From: CAVQBJ01 sp963724405
GTDB lineage: Bacteria > Actinomycetota > Thermoleophilia > Solirubrobacterales > Solirubrobacteraceae
Reading direction: 5' to 3'
Assembly (NCBI GenBank): GCA_963724405.1
Contig: CAVRUQ010000011.1
Span: forward strand, 372,001-436,000
DNA length: 64,000 nucleotides
The translations under genes were made by a program, and so were the position numbers. Under the pieces are notes generated by a model. That model saw only the letters and a program-made list of their open reading frames with translations, ran no database searches and was not told the DNA's origin. The first letter of the stretch is position 1. The number at the start of each line of letters is the position of its first letter. Shown here in pieces: positions 35,673 to 42,842 of the stretch.

Positions 35673-36647
35673 TCAGGTGAGTTGCGGGGTTGGATCGGGG
35701 CTGCCGACCGCGGCCACGCGGCCGTCGGCGGGGTCGCCGGACACCGCCGTGACGGTGGTCGGCTGCGATGAGCGTCCGGTCTTCCGGTCGCCCGGTCGCG
35801 TCGCCGGCGTGCCGAGCAGCACGTTGTCGATGAGGCGGGTGTCGCCGACGCGCACGGCGAGGGCGATCAGCGTGGGGTCCACGGCGTGCTCCGCCGGACG
35901 GAAGGACTCGGGGTCGACGGCGACGAGGTACTCGGGTGTCAGGCCGGACGACGCGAGCGCGCCGGCGGCCGCGTCGAGCAGGCGCGCGGTGTCGCGCTCG
36001 CCGTCGGCGTAGCGCCGCTCGGCGGCTCGCAGACCGCGGGAGAGGGCGAGCGCCCGTTCGCGATCCTCGGCACCCAGGCGCTCGTTGCGGCTCGAGCGGG
36101 CGAGCCCGTCCGCCTCGCGCACGGTCGGGCAGACGACGATCCGCACCGGCAGGTTCAGGTCGGCGACGAGGCGGCGCACGACGACCGTCTGCTGGGCGTC
36201 CTTCTGCCCGAAGTAGGCGGCGTCGGGCGCGACGATCGTCAGGAGCTTCGTCACGACCGTGGCGACGCCCCGGAAGTGCTCGACGCCGCGCTCGGCGCCC
36301 TCGAGCATCTCGCTCACCCCGGTGACGAGCACGGCGGTGGCAAATCCAGCGGGATACATCTCCTCCACGGTCGGCGCGAACACGTGGTCCGCGCCGGCCT
36401 CTTCGGCCAGCGCGAGGTCACGCGCCTCGTCTCGTGGGTACGCGGACAGGTCGGCGGCCTCGTCGAACTGTGTCGGGTTGACGAACACCGACACGACGAC
36501 CGCGTCGCACTCGGCCCGCGCTCGGCGGATGAGCGACAGATGGCCCTCGTGCAGCGCGCCCATCGTCGGCACGAGGCCGACCGTGCCGCCGCGCCGCCGC
36601 GGGGCGAGCACGTCGCGAACCTCCTGCACCGTGCGCAGCGGGCTCAC
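35673..36647 (-). CDS. panC: Pantoate-beta-alanine ligase
   Basis: ATP-dependent condensation of pantoate and beta-alanine. The 324-residue protein shows VGLVPTMGALHEGHLSLIRRA with the HxGH nucleotide-binding motif, SVFVNPTQFDEAADLSAYPR, FAPTVEEMYPAGF, RGVATVVTKLLTIVAPDAAYFGQKDAQQ and LARSSRNERL (KMSKS-like role). The catalytic core ends near residue 285; the last 40 residues are a non-conserved polar tail. GTG 36647 overlaps the stop of the DUF2520 gene (GTGA), so the two are coupled. Confidence 0.96.
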   Translation of the reverse strand: MSPLRTVQEVRDVLAPRRRGGTVGLVPTMGALHEGHLSLIRRARAECDAVVVSVFVNPTQFDEAADLSAYPRDEARDLALAEEAGADHVFAPTVEEMYPAGFATAVLVTGVSEMLEGAERGVEHFRGVATVVTKLLTIVAPDAAYFGQKDAQQTVVVRRLVADLNLPVRIVVCPTVREADGLARSSRNERLGAEDRERALALSRGLRAAERRYADGERDTARLLDAAAGALASSGLTPEYLVAVDPESFRPAEHAVDPTLIALAVRVGDTRLIDNVLLGTPATRPGDRKTGRSSQPTTVTAVSGDPADGRVAAVGSPDPTPQLT

Positions 36648-37549
36648 GCCGCCAGCTCCTCGGCCGGGCGCGACCGTGGGCCGGCCGGGGGGGTGTCGGA
36701 ATCGCCGCGCCGCGTGCCCGGCGCCGCGGTCGCGCGCGTGGCCTCCGCGAGCGCGTCGAACAGCGCGACGAGCCGCGGGACGCGCTCGACGATCGCGTCC
36801 CGCTGACGGCGGACCGTCTCCTCGTCCCCGCGAGCGATCGGCCCGGTGAGGGCCGCGGCACCGTCCCTGGCCCAGTTCTCGACCGTCTCGCGCACGAGCG
36901 GCGCGAGCATCTCGCGCGACACGCCGGCCGTGCCCGCAAGCGCCTCGGCGGCGGACTCCAGCGTGACCAGGAAGTTCGAGGCGATCGAGGCGGCAGCGTG
37001 GTAGGCGACGCGGTCCTCGTCGGGCACCTCGATCGGGGCCAGGCCGAGGTCCTCGGCCAGCGCGGCCACCATGGCGAGCGCCGCGGCCGACGACGCGGCG
37101 ACGGCAGCGGCCGCGCTCGTCCAGCGCGGGGTGACGGCCGCGTCGGCGAACGTCATGAGCGGATGCAGCGAGAACAGCTGCTCCGCGGCGCTGCCGCCGG
37201 GGTCGCGCAGCACGTCGAGGCCGCTCGCGCCGGAGCAGTGGCCGAGCAGGGGCGTGCGCCCGTCGGTGCCCCGGCGTGCCCTCCAGGCCGCGGCGGCCGG
37301 CGCGATCTCTCGGTCGGGCACGCACAGGAGCACGATCTCGGCGTCGACGATGTCGCCACGGCCGTAGTCGCGCGCGAGCGGACCGCGCACGTCGTGGCCG
37401 GCGCGAGCGAGCTCGCGGGCGAGGATCGTGCCGACGCGGCCGGCGCCGACGACGGCGATACGACGGCGGCTGAAGCGGCCTTGGCCGTAGACACCCACAG
37501 GCAACCCGGTGGGTTGCGCGACGAACGCGGAGGGGAGCGAATGACTCAT
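36644..37549 (-). CDS. Rossmann-fold/DUF2520 oxidoreductase of the pan operon
   Basis: A 301-residue protein: an N-terminal NAD(P)-binding fold RRRIAVVGAGRVGTILARELARAGHDV (about 25-60), the DUF2520-associated SGASGLDVL and FSLHPLMTFAD segments, then an all-helical domain (about 150-260) with YHAAASIASNFLVTLESAAEAL. This architecture resembles F420/pyrroline-carboxylate-type reductases. Because it is first in an operon with panC, panD and panB, and no panE is present here, a role as ketopantoate reductase or in pantothenate supply is a reasonable inference, not proven. ATG 37549 is chosen close to the Rossmann fold; a longer frame upstream has no homology. Probable minus-strand -10 TATCAT at 37653-37658. 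Confidence 0.85.
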   Translation of the reverse strand: MSHSLPSAFVAQPTGLPVGVYGQGRFSRRRIAVVGAGRVGTILARELARAGHDVRGPLARDYGRGDIVDAEIVLLCVPDREIAPAAAAWRARRGTDGRTPLLGHCSGASGLDVLRDPGGSAAEQLFSLHPLMTFADAAVTPRWTSAAAAVAASSAAALAMVAALAEDLGLAPIEVPDEDRVAYHAAASIASNFLVTLESAAEALAGTAGVSREMLAPLVRETVENWARDGAAALTGPIARGDEETVRRQRDAIVERVPRLVALFDALAEATRATAAPGTRRGDSDTPPAGPRSRPAEELAA

Positions 37550-37652
37550 CGATACGGTCCAGTTCCCGAGTGGGATACCGGCGCGGCGGGTTTGTTCAGT
37601 GCTGGTGCTCCATTGGTCCAGTCCGTCGCATGACGGAACCGGCTCGATGCGA

Positions 37653-37658
37653 ATGATA
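37653..37658 (-). promoter_or_regulatory. Possible -10 hexamer TATCAT for the pan operon
   Basis: On the minus strand TATCAT lies about 104 bases before the DUF2520 gene, in the divergent spacer with the uracil-DNA glycosylase gene. If used, the pan mRNA has a leader near 95 bases. The -35 region is not convincing. Confidence 0.3.
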
Positions 37659-37787
37659 CACGGCGATCGATGCACCCTCCACACCTCCTTCGAACCGTCG
37701 TCGCCGGTCACGGCGGGCGGCCGGCCGGACGTCGCACTTTGCGGGGTTGGAGGGCCCGCGAGCGCCCGATCGCGCCCCCGTCCGGGC

Positions 37788-37793
37788 TACGAT
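37788..37793 (+). promoter_or_regulatory. -10 hexamer TACGAT for leaderless uracil-DNA glycosylase gene
   Basis: TACGAT ends 7 bases before the ATG (37801) and no Shine-Dalgarno sequence is present. Confidence 0.55.
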
Positions 37794-37800
37794 CGCCGTG

Positions 37801-38676
37801 ATGTCAAGCTCGTCCTCGTCGGCCGTCTCGGCCGGGCGTTCGGCGACCGCGCCGGTCGCATCGCTCGACGCCGGCGCCCGCCGCGATGCGCTCAAGGCGG
37901 TATACGCCCAGGCGTCCGTGTGCGAGCGGTGTCCCGAGCTCGCGGCGACTCGCCACAGCGTGGTGTTCGGAGCCGGGAACGCCGACGCCGACCTGATGTT
38001 CATCGGGGAGGCGCCGGGCGCGAACGAGGATCAGCAGGGGCTGCCGTTCGTCGGAGCCGCGGGCAAGCTGCTCGAGCGGCTGCTCGGCGAGATCGGGCTG
38101 GCTCGCAGCGAGGTGTTCATCGCGAATGTGCTGAAGTGCCGGCCTCCGGGCAACCGCGATCCGCTCCCGGCCGAGATCGAGAGCTGCCAGGAGTACCTCT
38201 TCGAGCAGGTGGAGCTCATCGCCCCGCGCGTGATCTGCTCGCTGGGCAATTTCTCCACCAAGCTCCTGCGGTGCGACCCGACCGGCATCACCCGGGTGCA
38301 CGGGCAGGCCGAGGTCATCACACTCGGACGGCGGGCCGTGCGGCTGTACCCGATCTTCCACCCCGCCGCCGCCCTCTACACGCCTCGCATGCTCGAGACG
38401 CTGCGCGAGGACTTCGCCCGCCTGCCCGAGCTGCTCGCGCTCCCGGCGCCGGAACAGCCGGAGGCGGTCGACGAAACCGCCGTCGACGCCGCGCTCGCGG
38501 CGGCGGATGACGTCGTCGAGGGGGCCGGACCGGCCGCGGCCGACGACACCGGCACCCGGGCCCCGGGCGCCGCGCCGGCCGGCGCCGAGCCGACGGCGGC
38601 TGCGACCGCTCGCTTCCGGCGCGCCCCGTCGCCCGAGGGCGAGACCGACTCCGAGCAGCAGCTCGGTCTCTTCTGA
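37801..38676 (+). CDS. Family 4 (iron-sulfur) uracil-DNA glycosylase with clamp-like tail
   Basis: Removes uracil from DNA, 291 residues. The catalytic domain (about 35-205) has motif A FIGEAPGANEDQQGLPFVGAAGKLLERLL and motif B FHPAAALYTPR (His in PxFHPA). Four cysteines for a 4Fe-4S cluster are visible: Cys41 and Cys44 (CERC), Cys113 (LKCRPPGNR) and Cys129. A low-complexity Ala/Glu tail of about 80 residues ends EQQLGLF, close to the sliding-clamp consensus QL(S/D)LF. The ATG 37801 follows a leaderless-type promoter. Next gene: LPXTG protein after 63 bases. Confidence 0.92.
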   Translation: MSSSSSSAVSAGRSATAPVASLDAGARRDALKAVYAQASVCERCPELAATRHSVVFGAGNADADLMFIGEAPGANEDQQGLPFVGAAGKLLERLLGEIGLARSEVFIANVLKCRPPGNRDPLPAEIESCQEYLFEQVELIAPRVICSLGNFSTKLLRCDPTGITRVHGQAEVITLGRRAVRLYPIFHPAAALYTPRMLETLREDFARLPELLALPAPEQPEAVDETAVDAALAAADDVVEGAGPAAADDTGTRAPGAAPAGAEPTAAATARFRRAPSPEGETDSEQQLGLF

Positions 38677-38725
38677 GCCAGGGGCGCCGGGTCGCGCCCG
38701 GGGCGACTTCCGGGGATGGAAGGAC

Positions 38726-38731
38726 TAGCAT
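38726..38731 (+). promoter_or_regulatory. -10 hexamer TAGCAT for the LPXTG protein gene
   Basis: TAGCAT ends 8 bases before ATG 38740. It supports 38740 rather than the in-frame ATG at 38716 as the start. Confidence 0.5.
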
Positions 38732-38739
38732 TGCGCCGC

Positions 38740-39108
38740 ATGTCGGCACAGAGCCCCACCCGATCGGTCCGCGCCCCGGGTCGCGGCGCACGCCCGGGGC
38801 TGCTCGTGCTCGCCTGCCTGGTCGCGCTGTCGACGTCGAGTGTCGCGCTGGCGCAGGGCGGTACTGGCCTCGGGTCGGCCAAGAAGCTGTCCTCGGCACC
38901 CCCGTCCTCGCACACCTCCTCGTCGTCGACGACGACCACCACGACGACGTCCTCCAGCGCGACGACATCGTCCTCGGCCGCGACGTCGCCCGCGACGCAG
39001 CTTCCCCGCACGGGCGCCGATGTCCGGGTGCTTCTCCTCATCGGCGGGGCCCTCCTGCTCGCCGGTCTCGCGCTGCGCGTGCGCACGCGGGATGCGCGAA
39101 GCCGCTGA
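38740..39108 (+). CDS. Small LPXTG cell-wall-anchored protein
   Basis: A 122-residue secreted protein. The signal peptide (about 1-40) has a basic N-region and ends at ALAQGG. A Ser/Thr-rich stretch (about 55-88) follows, likely extended or glycosylated. The C-terminus is a complete sortase signal: LPRTG at about 90-94, a hydrophobic helix (VLLLIGGALLLAGLAL) and a basic tail RVRTRDARSR. It is therefore probably linked to peptidoglycan by a sortase not encoded here. Overlaps tsaE by 17 bases. Function unknown. Confidence 0.78.
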   Translation: MSAQSPTRSVRAPGRGARPGLLVLACLVALSTSSVALAQGGTGLGSAKKLSSAPPSSHTSSSSTTTTTTTSSSATTSSSAATSPATQLPRTGADVRVLLLIGGALLLAGLALRVRTRDARSR

Positions 39109-39553
39109 CCCGGACGCGTCGGGGACGAGCCGCGTCCAGACGCAAGGCCCGGACGAGACCGAGGCGATCGGTGCTCGGCTCGCGCAACGACTTCGCCCGG
39201 GCGACGTCGTGCTCGTGCGCGGAGAGCTCGGCGCGGGCAAGACGACCTTCGTCCGCGGCGCGGCGCGCGCGCTCGGCGTCACCGATCCGGTGACGAGCCC
39301 GAGCTTCGGGATCGGACATCGGTACGCCGGCGCGGACGTGACCGTCTCGCATCTCGACCTGTACCGCCTCGGCGGCCTGGCCGAGGAGGACCCGTCGCTG
39401 CTGGCCGAGTACCTCGGACCCGATCGCGTCGCATTCGTGGAATGGCCCGAGCGCGGCGACGAGGAGCTGCACGGAGCCCGCGTGTCGGTGACCCTGCGCC
39501 ACGCCGGAGGCGACCGCCGCACGCTCGAGCTCTCGGTGCAGCCCGGCGACTGA
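39092..39553 (+). CDS. tsaE: tRNA t6A biosynthesis ATPase TsaE
   Basis: ATPase of the threonylcarbamoyladenosine (t6A37) complex, 153 residues. Walker A VLVRGELGAGKTTFVRGAARALG, then VTSPSFGIGHRYAG, HLDLYRLGG and AFVEWPERGDEEL, the latter the family's Walker B-like region. ATG 39092 overlaps the end of the LPXTG gene; the extra N-terminal residues before the P-loop are short. Six bases separate it from tsaB. First of four t6A/N-acetylation genes. Confidence 0.94.
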   Translation: MREAADPDASGTSRVQTQGPDETEAIGARLAQRLRPGDVVLVRGELGAGKTTFVRGAARALGVTDPVTSPSFGIGHRYAGADVTVSHLDLYRLGGLAEEDPSLLAEYLGPDRVAFVEWPERGDEELHGARVSVTLRHAGGDRRTLELSVQPGD

Positions 39554-39558
39554 GCACG

Positions 39559-40251
39559 ATGGCCATCCTCGGGTTCGACACGGCGACGCCGGCGACCGCG
39601 GTCGCCGTCCGCCTCGACGACGGCGCGGCGCTCGCGGCGCACGAGTCACCGGCCGCCGGCGAGCGCCCGGCGCACGCGACCCGCCTGCTGGCGCTCGCCG
39701 ACGAGCTGCTCGGCCGATCGGGGCTCGCCTGGCCGGACGTGCGGCGGGTCGCCGTCGGGACCGGCCCGGGATCGTTCACGGGGCTGCGGATCGGCGTGGC
39801 GACGGCGCGCGCGCTGGCCCAGTCACTGGAAGCCGACCTCGTCGGCGTGGGCACGCTGCGCGCGCTGGCCGCCGCGGCCGCGGTCGAGGCGGGCGGCGCC
39901 CCCGTGGCCGCCGTGCTCGATGCGCGCCGCGGGGAGGCGTTCCTCGCGGTGTACGCGGGCGATCTGGAGCTGCTCGCGCCCGTGGCCGTGGCGCCGGAGA
40001 TGCTCCCAGCAGCCCTGTCCGAGGGACCGCGCCCGGCGCTGGCGGTCGGTGACGGGGCGATACGATTCTCAGACCATCTCCAAGCGGCCGGGGTGGCGAT
40101 CCCGGCGGACGCGTCGTCCCTGCACAACGTGGACGCCGCGGTCATCTGCCGGCTCGCCGACCGCGCCGCCATCTCCGCTTCCGGCGCCGTCGTACCGTGC
40201 TACGTGCGCCGTCCGGACGCCGAGATCTCCCGGGGAAGCGCCAACGAGTGA
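39559..40251 (+). CDS. tsaB: tRNA t6A biosynthesis protein TsaB
   Basis: Non-catalytic partner of TsaD, 230 residues, ASKHA fold. Diagnostic start MAILGFDTATPATAVAV, then RRVAVGTGPGSFTGLRIGVATARALAQ and AAVLDARRGEAFLAVY. The C-terminal half is shorter and more variable, as usual. The TGA overlaps the rimI GTG at 40248 as GTGA. Confidence 0.94.
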   Translation: MAILGFDTATPATAVAVRLDDGAALAAHESPAAGERPAHATRLLALADELLGRSGLAWPDVRRVAVGTGPGSFTGLRIGVATARALAQSLEADLVGVGTLRALAAAAAVEAGGAPVAAVLDARRGEAFLAVYAGDLELLAPVAVAPEMLPAALSEGPRPALAVGDGAIRFSDHLQAAGVAIPADASSLHNVDAAVICRLADRAAISASGAVVPCYVRRPDAEISRGSANE

Positions 40252-40775
40252 ACGAGACCTTCGCCGCAGAGATCCGCGCCGAGCCGCCGATCGTCGAGAT
40301 CCGCCGGCTCGTGTATGCCGATCTGCCCCATGTGATCGAGATCGAGCGGCGGGCCTTCCCGACGCCGTGGTCACTCGCGATGTTCGTGCTCGAGCTGTCC
40401 AAGCCCTCCGGGGTGTGCCTGGCGGCGTCGATCGAGGGCCGGCTCGTCGGCTACGTCATCTGCTCGCGCTATGAGACGGTCTGGCACGTCATGAACGTGG
40501 CGGTCGATCCGGACCACGTACGTCGCGGGGTCGCCTCGGCGCTGCTCGCCGACCTCTACGAGCGCGTCGGCGACGACGGGCGCTTCACCCTCGAGGTGCG
40601 CCGCTCCAACCAGGTGGCGATCGAGTTGTACGAGCGCGACGGGTTTCGTGCCGCCGGCATCCGGCGACGGTACTACCAGGACAACGGGGAGGACGCGGTG
40701 ATCATGTGGCGCACCCCGGCGACGCTCGCCGGGTCGCTCGACGACGTGCCCAACCCGGGGCAGTTCTTCGGGTGA
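40248..40775 (+). CDS. rimI: Ribosomal-protein-S18 alanine N-acetyltransferase
   Basis: GNAT acetyltransferase, 175 residues. Motif order is RimI-like: IVEIRRLVYADLPHVIEIERRAFPTPWS, MNVAVDPDHVRRGVASALLADL (acetyl-CoA loop) and FTLEVRRSNQVAIELYERDGFRAAGIRRRYYQDNGEDAVIMW. GTG 40248 overlaps tsaB and the stop overlaps tsaD, so it is an integral operon member, a gene order common across bacteria. S18 as substrate is by family. Confidence 0.94.
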   Translation: MNETFAAEIRAEPPIVEIRRLVYADLPHVIEIERRAFPTPWSLAMFVLELSKPSGVCLAASIEGRLVGYVICSRYETVWHVMNVAVDPDHVRRGVASALLADLYERVGDDGRFTLEVRRSNQVAIELYERDGFRAAGIRRRYYQDNGEDAVIMWRTPATLAGSLDDVPNPGQFFG

Positions 40776-41821
40776 GCGTGCCCGCAGGCGGGCCGCTGCC
40801 AGCGGACGCCGTCATCCTTGCGCTCGAGACGAGCTGTGACGATACGTGTGCGGCCGTCGTCAACGGCGCCGGCGTCGTCCGGGCGAACGTCATCTCCTCC
40901 CAGGGCGTGCACGACCGTTTCGGCGGGGTGGTGCCCGAGATCGCCTCGCGGGAGCACCTGCGGGTCATCAACTCGGCGATCGACGATGCGCTGGCCCGCG
41001 CCGGGGCGACGCTCGACGACGTGGACCTCGTCGCGGTGACCCAGGGCCCCGGGTTGGTGGGTGCGCTGCTCGTCGGATTGGCCACCGCGAAGGCGCTCGC
41101 CGCCGCGCGGGGGCTGCCGCTCGCCGCGGTCGACCACCTGCAGGGGCACGTCGCCGCGAACTACCTGGCGCCCGAGCCGCTGGAGCCCCCGTTCTGCTGC
41201 CTGATCGCCTCCGGTGGGCACACGCTGCTCGGGTCGGTGGCCGGCCACGACGACTTCACGGTGCTCGGGCGCACCCTCGACGACGCGGCGGGCGAGGCGT
41301 TCGACAAGGGGGCCCGGTTGCTCGGACTCGGCTATCCGGGCGGCGCGGCGCTCGAACGGCTTGCCGCCGAGGGTGACCCGGAGGCGTTCTCGTTTCCCGG
41401 CGGCGGGGGTCGTCGGTCGAGCTCCGGCGCCTTCGGCCGCGGGCTGGACTTCTCCTTCGCCGGCCTGAAGACCGCGCTGCTGTACACCGTCCGCGACCTC
41501 GGCGAGGACGAGACGCAGCGCCGGCGCAGCGATCTCGCCGCGTCGTTCCAGGCGGCGATCGCGGAGGCCCTGGCCACGCGCGCGGAGCGCGCGCTCGATC
41601 AGACCGGCCTGCCGAGTCTGGCTCTGGGCGGCGGCGTCGCCGCGAACGGCGCCGTGCGCGAGCGCCTGCGGACGCTCGGCGTCCCGGTCCACGTACCACC
41701 GCGCGAGCTGTGCACCGACAACGCGGCGATGATCGCCAGCGCGGCCCGCTTCGGCGCGCCGCTGCCGTACCCCGACTACCTCGCCGTCGACGCGTACGCG
41801 ACCGGGGAACGCCCGCGGTGA
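40772..41821 (+). CDS. tsaD: tRNA N6-adenosine threonylcarbamoyltransferase
   Basis: Catalytic subunit for t6A37 in ANN-decoding tRNAs, 349 residues, ASKHA fold. ILALETSCDDTCAAVV, the metal-ligand motif GVHDRFGGVVPEIASREH, VTQGPGLVGALLVGLATAKALA, VDHLQGHVAANYL, LIASGGHTLL, LDDAAGEAFDKGARLLGLGYPGG and LALGGGVAANGAVRERL are all intact. GTG 40772 overlaps rimI; a second GTG six bases later is also possible. tsaC is not in the window. The stop overlaps the glutaredoxin gene. Confidence 0.97.
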   Translation: MSVPAGGPLPADAVILALETSCDDTCAAVVNGAGVVRANVISSQGVHDRFGGVVPEIASREHLRVINSAIDDALARAGATLDDVDLVAVTQGPGLVGALLVGLATAKALAAARGLPLAAVDHLQGHVAANYLAPEPLEPPFCCLIASGGHTLLGSVAGHDDFTVLGRTLDDAAGEAFDKGARLLGLGYPGGAALERLAAEGDPEAFSFPGGGGRRSSSGAFGRGLDFSFAGLKTALLYTVRDLGEDETQRRRSDLAASFQAAIAEALATRAERALDQTGLPSLALGGGVAANGAVRERLRTLGVPVHVPPRELCTDNAAMIASAARFGAPLPYPDYLAVDAYATGERPR

Positions 41822-42072
41822 CGGAGGTCACGCTGTACGGCCGCTCGGGCTGCCATCTGTGTGACGAGGCGCGCATCGTCCTCGTGCGGTTGCGCCGCGA
41901 GCTGCCGTTCCGTCTCGTCGAGCGCGACATCGCCGAGGAGGAAGCCCTGCACAGGGCGTATTTCGACCGGATCCCCGTGATCACGCTCGACGGGCGCGAA
42001 CTGTGCGAGTACGTGGCCGACGAGGACGTGCTCCGCCGCGAGCTGACCGCCGCGACGGTGGAGCCGACGTGA
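41818..42072 (+). CDS. Glutaredoxin-family thiol protein
   Basis: An 84-residue thioredoxin-fold protein with an N-terminal redox motif GRSGCHLCDEARIVL (CxxC), then RIPVITLDGRELCEY with the cis-proline Val-Ile context of the DUF836/glutaredoxin-like group. GTG 41818 overlaps tsaD's stop as GTGA. Redox partner unknown; since actinobacteria often use mycothiol in place of glutathione, it may be a mycoredoxin-like protein. Precedes rex, itself redox-related, but rex has its own promoter. Confidence 0.88.
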   Translation: MTEVTLYGRSGCHLCDEARIVLVRLRRELPFRLVERDIAEEEALHRAYFDRIPVITLDGRELCEYVADEDVLRRELTAATVEPT

Positions 42073-42097
42073 GACACGAAACCGGCGGGGGATCATC

Positions 42098-42103
42098 TAG
42101 AGT
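42098..42103 (+). promoter_or_regulatory. -10 hexamer TAGAGT for rex
   Basis: TAGAGT ends 9 bases before the rex ATG (42113) without a Shine-Dalgarno sequence. No TTGTGAA-type Rex operator is visible here, so autoregulation is not supported by sequence. Confidence 0.45.
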
Positions 42104-42112
42104 CAGGGCACG

Positions 42113-42790
42113 ATGAGCTTCAGGGACGTGGCCAGCGCATCAGACCTGCAGCGCGACGCGGACGTCGTCGCCGCCGATCGGCTCTCGCTGGGCGTCGCCG
42201 CCCGTCTCTCGCGGTACCTGCAGGTGCTCACGCAGGCCAAGAAGATGGGCAAGGAGACGATCTCCTCCCAGGAGCTGTCGGACTACACGCACGTCAACTC
42301 GACGCAGATCCGCCGCGACCTGAGCGGTTTCGGCAAGTTCGGCAAGCGCGGTGTCGGGTACAACGTCGAGTCGCTCGTCTCGCAGATCCGCAAGATCCTG
42401 CGGACCGCGGGCCAGCACAACATCGCGCTGTTCGGGGCCGGGCACCTCGGCAAGGCGATCGCCTCGTCGGACATCTTCGCCGATCACGGCTTCCGCGTCG
42501 TCGCGATCTTCGACGTCGACGCCGACAAGGTGGGCAGCGCGATCGGCAGCCAGCGCGTGCGTCACGCCGACGAGCTCGCACGTGTCGTCGAGGAGGAGGA
42601 CGTCGTCGTCGGGGTGCTCGCCGTTCCGAGTCAGGCGGCCCAGCCGATCGCCGACAAGCTCGTGGCCGCCGGCGTCAAGATCATCTTCAACTACTCCGAG
42701 TCGCTGCTCGACGTGCCGCCGGAGGTGACCGTCCACACCTCCAGTCCGGCGGTGGATCTTCTCTACGCGCTGTACTTCTATCTGACCTGA
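42113..42790 (+). CDS. rex: Redox-sensing transcriptional repressor Rex
   Basis: Senses the NADH/NAD+ ratio and represses respiratory and fermentative genes. The 225-residue protein has an N-terminal winged HTH (about 25-85; RLSRYLQVLTQAKKMGKETISSQELSDYTHVNSTQIRRDLSGFGKFGKRGVGY) and a Rossmann domain (about 95-215; NIALFGAGHLGKAIA, IFDVDADKVGS) with a C-terminal domain-swap helix PAVDLLYALYFYL. Full length. A 9-bp palindrome lies just downstream. Confidence 0.97.
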   Translation: MSFRDVASASDLQRDADVVAADRLSLGVAARLSRYLQVLTQAKKMGKETISSQELSDYTHVNSTQIRRDLSGFGKFGKRGVGYNVESLVSQIRKILRTAGQHNIALFGAGHLGKAIASSDIFADHGFRVVAIFDVDADKVGSAIGSQRVRHADELARVVEEEDVVVGVLAVPSQAAQPIADKLVAAGVKIIFNYSESLLDVPPEVTVHTSSPAVDLLYALYFYLT

Positions 42791-42798
42791 CGCCTTCG

Positions 42799-42817
42799 CG
42801 ACCGACCCGGTCGGTCG
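42799..42817. repeat. Perfect 9-bp inverted repeat between rex and the YbdK-like gene
   Basis: CGACCGACC (42799-42807), central C, GGTCGGTCG (42809-42817). The one-base centre is too short for an RNA loop without opening pairs; as DNA it is a two-fold symmetric site. It starts 9 bases after rex ends and 26 before the next start codon, so it may be an operator or, with inner pairs open, a terminator. Confidence 0.5.
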
Positions 42818-42842
42818 TCGTCCCCGTACCTCCCCGCCAGCG

